64,000 bases of DNA from Strigamia acuminata (taxonomy: Eukaryota; Arthropoda; Chilopoda; Geophilomorpha; Linotaeniidae). Location of the stretch: contig OX442323.1 of NCBI GenBank assembly GCA_949358305.1, positions 4,588,001-4,652,000 of the forward strand. Reading direction: 5' to 3'. The notes under the pieces were generated by a model. That model was given only the letters and a program-made list of their open reading frames with translations, was not told where the DNA came from and did no database searches. The position numbers and the translations under genes were made by a program. Shown here piece by piece: positions 56,688-64,000 of this stretch (position 1 is its first letter; each line of letters begins with the position of its first letter).

Positions 56688-56720
<33 letters not shown>

Positions 56721-57256
56721 GAGCAATTATAGTGGGTAAACGGTTTTTTAAACTTGAAAATGCAATTTTATTATCCAACAAAGTGCAGGAAAAAAATTGT
56801 TTTTGATATATAAAGTGCCAGATGTTTTGCCACTCTGCTTAAACTTTGTGATTACTAAACAATTTTAACTTTATTATATAAGGAAATTGGAAAAAACATG
56901 AAAAGAAAACATATAATACACAGAATTTTAAATTTTTCATTTTTATTGTTTCTTACTTCTTCTTTTTTAATTGTTTTTTTTTTAATCGAAAGTTACTAAC
57001 TAAAATTAACTAAAATTAACTATAATAAAAACAATGAAAATAATGAAATTAATGAAATTAATGAAACTGTAACCACTTGCTGCAATTATCGGCAAATTAA
57101 CTTTAATCGAACGTGTTATTGCTTTTTAATGTGTTTTGACCGCCCGGCATTACATAAAGTTATGAACACGGATCACTACAACGCTTCTGACCAATGTCCT
57201 TTCATTGTGAGATGATTGACTGATTGTTTTTGGAAGTGGGCTTGTCCTGTAAAATG

Positions 57257-57393
57257 GGATAAAAGGGCGGTGAGGGACTGCTTGTCTTTTTAGGTTTTTG
57301 CGAGCTTACAGCCACGCTTTCTTCCTGGATTTTCTTCTGAGAGCAGCCCGTTCAACACCACGATGCCAGGTTACCGAGCAGGATTACCGAACA
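57257..57393 (+). promoter_or_regulatory. Candidate promoter and orphan first coding exon
   Basis: GGGATAAAAGGG (57257-57268) resembles a TATA box. About 95 bp further is ATG at 57363 opening a 31-nt stretch (MPGYRAGLPN) that ends in A|GTAAGA, the same phase as the first exons of the CAP genes. No partner exon was found before CAP7, so it may be an alternative CAP7 start, a remnant or chance. Confidence 0.3.
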
Positions 57394-58354
57394 GTAAGAA
57401 GCATTCGTGTAGTTCCAGAGTTGTAACAACTCAGTTAAAAAATAGAATCAAGTTTAAAAAATGTTCGTTTTTCCCCACATGGTTCAAAAATACACTGGAA
57501 TTATATTGCAATGTATTTTGAAATACATTTTTGCGTGTTATTGGCTTGCAAATGATGAAATGTGTTCGCAATAATATTATTTGTCAAATATGAATGCATT
57601 TTCAAATGTTTTTTTTTTTAAATTATATTATGGAATGCATTATTTAATGTATACAAGTAATATACTGTCACGCGTACGGACCGTCCCGATTGACGGGCGA
57701 TCCATAGCGCTCGATTTGAACTATAATTCGTTTAATGTTGCTAAATTTCGGTCATAGATATATATTTTTGAACCATATGGATTAGTTTATTAAGTTTTTA
57801 TTTTATTGTTCTACGAGGCCTCCCTCTGGTGGAGGACCGAGCAACCGTGTTATCAGTGGTTGTTTAATACCCCTGGTGATAAAACATTTAAACTCTGATC
57901 TAAAGGAAGTTCCTTCAAACCACAGTAGCACAATAGACAGGTGACATCTTTGATGTGCTCAGGGTCATCTGCACATAGGAATTGTCAGTGTTGAAATGTT
58001 TTTCTCTGTATAGAAAAACTATAAGATAATTTTTTTAAAAGATTTAATCATTATAAATTACTCTAAACTTTTTTTTAAAAATATAATTAAGAAAAAAATT
58101 AAGAAAAAAAATTAATCTAAACAACATTGAATTTTTGTTGTTTGATATCGGTGAGGGAAACTGAAGTAGAGTTGCTGTCAGGTGTGTTCCGCGTATTGAA
58201 TAGGGATCCGTTGACATGTGTGGCTAAACAATACATTCCAGCATATACTGTATGTCGAACACAACCATGTGTGCAAGTTGTGCATTGAATAATTGTGGCA
58301 CACAAGAGAAGCGCCGTCCGGTCGCCATGAGACAAAAATATTATCGGTGTTTTG

Positions 58355-58932
58355 CTATACTCTGTCTCACCGTAACTGGGTACCCAGTTCCTATTGGCCG
58401 AGCCATTTCACTGGTGTAGGTATACATAAAAATAGGCCAAAATACATGTTGAGTGCTTGCCAGACAAAACAATCAATCATAAAATTCAAAAATTGCTTGC
58501 TTTCCTGAAAAAGCAACCAATAAACTGAACGAACTGAACAAACATGTATTTTGAAAAAATAAGAGCATAAAACATTGCTTTAAGATTTTTTAAAACATTT
58601 TATTATTAAATAAAGGTCAATTAACATTATTTCAACCATTACAATATTCAAACAAATTAAAAACACAACAAACCTACATTTCCTGGTCAGGGCTGGACTG
58701 GGAACAAATTTATTGCCGGGAAATCTGGGTGTCCGGGCCACAATTAATGAAGTCGGGACAGGCCACAGCAGGCCGCGACAGACCACAGCGGCCACGGGCC
58801 ACCGGGAAACTCCCGGTAGCCCGCCGGGCCAGTCCAGCACTGTTTCTGGTGGTAGTATAAAGGCAACAGTTAGGAGTAAACAGGCTCGGCCAATAGGAAC
58901 TGGGTACCCACTTACGGTGAGCCAGAGTATAG
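58355..58932. mobile_element. Foldback element, TACTCTG family, with nested hAT-like MITE
   Basis: The left arm CTATACTCTG...AACTGGGTACCCAGTTCCTATTGGCC is mirrored at 58882-58932. The nested element 58688-58842 has CAGGGCTGGACTGG / CCAGTCCAGCACTG ends and an 8-bp duplication TTCCTGGT/TTTCTGGT. Confidence 0.75.
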
Positions 58933-59164
58933 GCTCAGATTAATCAATGTGATTTTGGAGCCCAGCAGGGCTGGACAGGGTACAAATTTAGTACCGGGAA
59001 ATCTGGGTGGGTCAGGTGTGTTCCGCGTATTGAATAGGATTCCGTTGACATGTGTGGCTAAACAATACATTCCAGCATATACTGTAGATCGAAGATGACG
59101 TGGTGTTAGGGCCGCAGGGACAGGCTACGGTGGACCAGGGACGGCCAGGGACTAATTTCAGTCC

Positions 59165-59440
59165 ATGCGGCCACTAACGGAGGCTGTGGTGGATCCAACA
59201 TCACACTTCTGACCGTCGAGGGTCGAGCAGCGCAGAGGATGGCTGTTCTCGCTGGGTTTCATGGACAATTCTCTTCACTTTCTCCTCTCCACTGTCTGTA
59301 TTACTCAGCTCCCTCCTTCCACTCACTAGGTCAGTCCACACTGTACAAGGGTAGGGTTGACCTCGGGACCATTGGGCAGTTTGTCAGTAATCCTGGTCAC
59401 CCTTGGATGGCCAAGCGGTCACAAATCTTTGTTTAGGCAG
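59165..59440 (+). repeat. Dispersed repeat family R1, third copy
   Basis: Opposite in strand to 3520-3715 and 24640-24840, sharing CAGTCCACACT...TTGACCTCGGGACCATTG...CACCCTTGG. It is open for 65 codons in one frame, which may only reflect composition. Confidence 0.45.
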
Positions 59441-60262
59441 TGACTACGTTCAAGTCCGACATGAACGGATTATTTTATTCGTAAACATGCAGTCTTCGAA
59501 GTGATCAGAATACAGAAAATATTATGCAAATGCACGCAGCTTTCCCATTGTGTCTCCTCGTTGATTTTGCATATTAAGGATTTTTAATATAGTTATTATT
59601 AAATTTTATACATTATATGATATTATATTATATTGTATGCTATTATATATGTTATTTTATATATTATTATACACATTAAAGGTCCTTAATGTACCTGTCG
59701 GGATCAATAGTAGGATTTGTACTATTAAAAACCGTGAGATCTATATTTGCTTTTCTAGGATTAGAGCAATAAATTTAAATGATTCAAGTAGATAATTCAC
59801 TTGAGTTGGTACTGATAACTGAAGATGCAAATAATGTTTTTATACTGTGTTTAAAGTACTAGTGACCAATGATCCAAATACAGTTATTGATTTTTTTTTG
59901 TGGGAAGAAACCAAAAGTTGACTTCTCTGACTTATTTGACTTGGATGTCTGTTCTCTGGCTACTCCCCATGGCCACTGCAGATCCACATCCATTCGATCA
60001 CACAATTTAACTTTACTGATTTATAAATATTATATTTAAGATTATTATTTTATGCCTTACATAATGATCGCCAACAAAACGATTTGTGTACTATACAATA
60101 AAAATCTTCAGCCACATGTGTGCGCAATATTATGCAACAACATGTCAGTTAAAGCATTGACAGTTGCATTGTCGTTTGCTCTATTACTTATGCAACGACT
60201 ATTCGTGGATTGAGGAAGGATGATTGTGCTGCACGCACATCTTCATCTATTGTGTTCATAAA

Positions 60263-60300
60263 CATATAAATACAGTCCGGAATGCGAGTTTGCTTATCAT
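60263..60300 (+). promoter_or_regulatory. Promoter of CAP7
   Basis: CATATAAATAC at 60263 is a good TATA box. An initiator-like TCATCAGT follows about 33 bp later, and the start codon is at 60324, giving a leader of some 25 nt. Confidence 0.6.
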
Positions 60301-60323
60301 CAGTCTTCTGATACTCCAGTAAA

Positions 60324-62012
60324 ATGGGTAAGTTACATACAAATGAATTGTATATGCTAGGTAATTCAATTGATTTATTTTTTAACGTTTATAGCTCTCT
60401 CAACTGCAGTGTTTTTAGTTTTGTGCTTTGTTTCTACTGTTCAAGGGCAAGGGGTAAGTTAACCTCTGGTTGTGGGTGTGCCCATTAGGTTCAAAAATAT
60501 ATTTTACACTAGATTGCTTTTCAAAATGTATAGCATTTCGCGCAATTAAGTGTATTATTTGTACATTAAATCCTCCATTTTCATAATGTAATTGAAAAAA
60601 ATGTATTTTGGAAATGCAGTCATTTTTGACAAATAATACAGCAATTTTGGGAGTATTTTATATTTTACAAAATGTATTTTAAAATGCATCGCAATGTAAT
60701 TTCAATGTATTTTTGAGCCATGTGTGTGTTTATGGTCATTTATGGCTCTGTTCTCACAAGTATTGTGAATACCTACGATAGGAATGTGTAGGAACTACAC
60801 CGAGTGGATTTAGCCAAGATGATGCAGCTGAAATGGTTAAATTGTCCAATGAAAAGAGACAGTTGGTAGCCAGTGGTGGATCTGATCAACCAGCTGCAGC
60901 TAACATGAGACAATTGGTGAGCAAAATTCATGGTGCGTTAGAATCCATTTTATTAATAAAAATGTACGATATTCGTTCAGGTTTGGGATGCCGATTTAGC
61001 AGCTATGGCTCAAACTTGGGCTGACAACTGTGAATTTGAGCATGATCCCGCCGACACCAGAAAAAACAGTGCGATTATCAAATCAACATTTTTTTGTATT
61101 TTGTGCTGAAATTGTTTTTATTTAACTCTTATTTAGGTAAATATCCTCAAATTGGGCAAAATATTGACTTGGCACCTTACGACGCTTCTAACCCTAAGCC
61201 AAACAGCAAACATGCAGTAGATGGTTTTTATAGTGAAATCTCAAAATTTACTTCATCCATTGATAGCTATGTATTTGGTATGGATTACGGTCATTACTCG
61301 CAGGTTTTATACATAAATCCATTGTGTAAATACAGTATAGTTCAAATGATGTGTTCTTTTAGTTGGTGTGGGCTGAAACTGAAGCAGTTGGTTGTGGATA
61401 TCGAGTTATCAACGATCCCAAATTCCACACTGTCCAGCTCATAGTGTGCAATTATGGGCCTGCGTAAGTGTTCAATATCGAAGTACAGTTCGAGTTTGCA
61501 GCAGAAACTTTTGCGATAGATATAAAGTGAAGAACTCGTGTCTGTAAAAAAGGGAAAAGTTTCTGCTGTCAACTCTGCCGAAAGTAAAGCAATGCTGTGT
61601 ATTTCAATGTGTTGTGTTATTTCTACAGGGGAAATTTTCCAAATGAAAAAGTGTACATCCAAGGAACCGGATGCTCAAAATGCTCGGGTGGGGGCAAATG
61701 TTCTAGTGAATATAATGCCCTATGCACAGGCGGTACCACTTTCGTTTATGGCGCATCCAGTGACGGTGACTCGTCCAGTAGCGGCGGTGATAATGGCGGC
61801 GGTGACAATGGCGGCGGTGACAACGGCGGCGGTGACAACGGCGGCGGTGACAACGGCGGCGGTGACAACGGCGGCGGTGACAACGGCGGCGGTGACAACG
61901 GTGGCGGTGACAATGGCGGCTTTGACAATGGTGGAGGTAATAATAATAAAGATTTATATATCTTTTATACATTTAAAAAATTTTATCGATTTTTTTTTTA
62001 TTTTTAGAATAA
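60324..62012 (+). CDS. CAP7: secreted CAP protein with C-terminal GGGDN repeats, 288 aa
   Basis: Eight exons: 60324..60327, 60395..60453, 60782..60916, 60981..61068, 61137..61303, 61363..61463, 61629..61936, 62008..62012; 867 nt. The first exon holds only ATG plus one base. The signal peptide is LSTAVFLVLCFVSTVQG. The HTMC exon part seen in CAP1-CAP6 and CAP8 is missing. CAP core: AANMRQL, VWDADLAAMAQTWADNC, IGQN, GHYSQ LVWAETEAVGCG, CNYGPA. The cysteine exon runs on into about ten Gly-Gly-Gly-Asp-Asn repeats from a 15-bp minisatellite, and the last exon adds one residue and the stop. There is no hydrophobic tail, so the product should be freely secreted. Introns are GT-AG throughout, including intron 3. 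Confidence 0.85.
61785..61930 (+). repeat. Coding 15-bp minisatellite in CAP7
   Basis: About ten copies of GGCGGCGGTGACAAC with T/C third-base variants. The other frames and the antisense give low-complexity reads that are not genes. Confidence 0.92.
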
Positions 62013-62546
62013 ACAAAGATGTTCCCCGTGAATGTTTGCACGTGCACAAAGAGAAAAGTAAAAAAAAAACATCACGCTAAAATTCGAAATTAAAAATTGT
62101 TGAAAAGTTCATGCATCTTCTTTATTTCACTCCACGTATATTAACAATTAATTCTGCCCAGAATGTAAGTGGTCAATAGTGTTAGTTTGCGCCATTTGCA
62201 GTGCCCAGTCCAGTAGTAGTTAGATCTGTGGTTTAACACGAGTCTATGCAAAATTCTATCATTGTGGCACTATTGTTTATGTCTTTATTAATGTCACACC
62301 TTCCAGCAATCCAAGTTGATCCAACATGAAACTTGGAATAAAATTGCAACCAATATTCTTAAGCGTTTTTAATTACCAACACCAAAAAGTAAGTAAAGTA
62401 CATTTTTTCTTTCGTAATTGTATGGTTGGGCAGACATTTGTGTTGGCTATGGGGAGTAGCCACCACAGAGATAGATGCCCAAGACACATTCTTAAAAAAT
62501 ATATTCACAGTTGTTAATTTAATTTTTTTTTAAATTTTTTTTCTAG
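62013..62546. other. Intergenic CAP7-CAP8
   Basis: It should contain the CAP8 promoter and first coding exon. An ATG frame at 62326 runs to a GTAAGT at about 62389 in a wrong phase, but a second GT four bases on would fit the phase. Neither is convincing. Confidence 0.35.
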
Positions 62547-63900
62547 GTTTCTTAACTGCCTTATTTTTATGTGTGAGCATCGCCACCACTACTCTTGGAT
62601 GTGCTTATCTTCCATATGGAGAAGATCACACTATGTGTCAATACGAGGCAGAGGCATGTTCACCTTCAGCGAGAGTATTTCCCAGCGATGTTGCAGAGGA
62701 AGCCGTTAGATTGCATAATGAAAAGAGACAGCTTGTTGCTAGTGGTCAACAGTCGGGTCAACCATCTGCATCCAACATGAAGATATTGGTAATAAAAAAC
62801 AAATAAATGCTTTTAAATGAATATCCCTCAGATGGGCAACCGTATACCAATTTTGGGACAACACTCTTCTGGAATAGGAAAACTTTTTTTAGGTTTTATA
62901 TAATTTTCTGAAAATTTCTGACTTTGTTCACACAACAAAAATGTTTGTTTAAAAAAAATTGAAGTGTTCTGAACATTATTTATTTATTTATTCACTTTTG
63001 AAAATTCTGCCCCTTAGAAATTCCAGCTTAAATTTAAGTTGGCTTCTCCCAATCTTTTAAAAGCGCTTATACTTAGTGCTTCCAATTTTTATCAGCAGAC
63101 ACCGTGTGGCGCTAGTAGTCCAACACAAGTAATTACACTGTTCCATTTCTGGCTAAAATATACATTTAAAATTAAATTTTTTGGGATAAATTAAACTTTT
63201 TCACTTAAAATTAATTTTCTTGACTAAAAATTAATTTTCTTGGCTCAACAACAGTAGCGCCAAGTGCGACAATTTTTCGCACTACCCTAACAGCGCTTAA
63301 GGTAACGGCCTTCCGGATTTAATTATTTTGTCCCAAATTTGGTACATTATGGGCACCAAAGTGTCGTCTTTGGAGATTGTCCATCTGAGGGATATTATCA
63401 ATTGCTTCGTTGTGTGTGTAGGTTTGGGATGACGAGCTAGCCACTATCGCGCAGAGATGGGCTGATCAGTGCACATTTGACCACGACACAAACAGAAGAT
63501 CTCGTGAGATTAATTTATCATTTATATATTTATATCGTTTAAAATTTTCTTTATTTCTTTAGAAAGTTTTCATGATGTTGGACAGAATATTTACATCAGC
63601 TTTAATGCTGGTTCCGACAGAAAGGTTGAGATAAAAGCCGCTGTAGATTCTTGGTACAATGAAGTGACAGACCCGGGGTTTGACAGTGAATATGTAAATT
63701 CATTCGAATTTGGTTCAGGAACTGGGCATTACACTCAGGTTTACAGTTTTAGCAAGAGGGGAATAACATACTGTACTGATTTAAAATTCTTTGGTTCGGT
63801 AGATGGTTTGGGCCAAAACTTCTGCAGTTGGTTGTGGTTATTCAATTTACCCTAAGGATGACCAATATGCACAATTGGTAGTCTGCAATTATGGTCCTGG
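62547..63900 (+). CDS. CAP8: CAP/venom-allergen-like protein, partial
   Basis: Visible exons: 62547..62788, 63422..63503, 63563..63738, 63803..63900; the start exon is unresolved and the 3' end lies outside the window. The first visible exon carries the signal-peptide core ([17 protein letters not shown]), CAY...DHTMCQY and the first CAP segment without the intron that splits these in CAP1-CAP6. Then [39 protein letters not shown] and CNYGPG. Closest in style to CAP7 ([12 protein letters not shown] shared). Donors are GT; intron 3 contains a mobile element. Whether a GPI tail or a repeat tail follows cannot be seen. Confidence 0.82.
62820..63412. mobile_element. Element with CCCTCAGATGG inverted ends in CAP8 intron
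   Basis: AATATCCCTCAGATGGGCAA at the left and the complement of AATATCCCTCAGATGGACAA at the right. An end fragment of the same family lies at 39135-39215 in CAP1. No transposase. Confidence 0.75.
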
Positions 63901-64000
63901 GTAAGCGAGTAATCAAGAGTTCTTGTAAGGGACTATAAGGGGCTGATTTGCAAACTGCAGTTTGCGATGTAATGTTATAAGTTTTTTATTGTGTGATTTC

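Larger units (their letters stand above)
55850..60260. other. Intergenic CAP6-CAP7, repeat-rich
   Basis: It contains a TA-flanked MITE (56245-56451), an AT microsatellite (about 56690-56720), an orphan first-exon candidate with TATA box (57257-57393), a TACTCTG-family hairpin with a nested hAT-like MITE (58355-58932), a partial duplicate of 58180-58250 near 59010-59090, and an R1 repeat (59165-59440). No complete gene was recognised. Confidence 0.5.

Noticed and set aside
61703-61972. Pro/Ser-rich and Arg/His-rich antisense frames
   Set aside because: Low-complexity shadows of the CAP7 coding minisatellite.

Overview
This window is 64 kb of an AT-rich metazoan nuclear genome: an assembly scaffold with one 200-N gap. 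Genes are split by GT-AG and a few GC-AG introns and embedded in many short transposon remnants. The gene families (CD36/SCARB scavenger receptors and venom-allergen-5-like CAP proteins with an N-terminal HTMC motif), an interstitial TTAGG tract and a Ty1/copia element primed by the animal initiator-Met tRNA suggest an invertebrate, probably an arthropod. The exact taxon cannot be read from the sequence.

Left part (1-37 kb): tandem CD36-family genes on the minus strand. Gene A (<1-1321) is partial. A 16.4-kb block holds gene B (2684-9660, exon 9 destroyed), gene D (11104-17921, intact, 12 exons, 479 aa) and a truncated CAP gene (18447-18653). The block is followed directly at 18653/18654 by a second copy holding gene C (23863-31275, intact, 12 exons, 483 aa), a collapsed copy of D (about 34999-35926) and the intact CAP1. 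Each of the three duplicated genes thus keeps one intact copy. A full-length, apparently intact copia retrotransposon (18715-23450, 185-bp LTRs identical by eye, 5-bp target duplication) sits in the second block, and the matching empty site is visible near 2281.

Right part (36.5-64 kb): eight plus-strand CAP genes in tandem (CAP1-CAP8). CAP1-CAP6 share a nine-exon plan: very short first coding exon (10 nt where present), signal peptide plus HTMC exon, four CAP-core exons, a cysteine-rich exon, a highly variable linker exon, and a last exon encoding a hydrophobic C-terminus that looks like a GPI-anchor signal. CAP4 is broken by a transposon. CAP7 lacks the anchor exon and ends in GGGDN repeats. 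CAP8 runs off the window. Five paralogs share a GC-AG intron 3.

Noncoding space is filled with TTAA-flanked (piggyBac-like), hAT-like, Tc1-like and foldback elements, minisatellites and a tRNA-derived repeat. CD36 receptors and CAP proteins would both act at the cell surface or outside the cell; no direct functional link between them is shown, only head-to-head adjacency.
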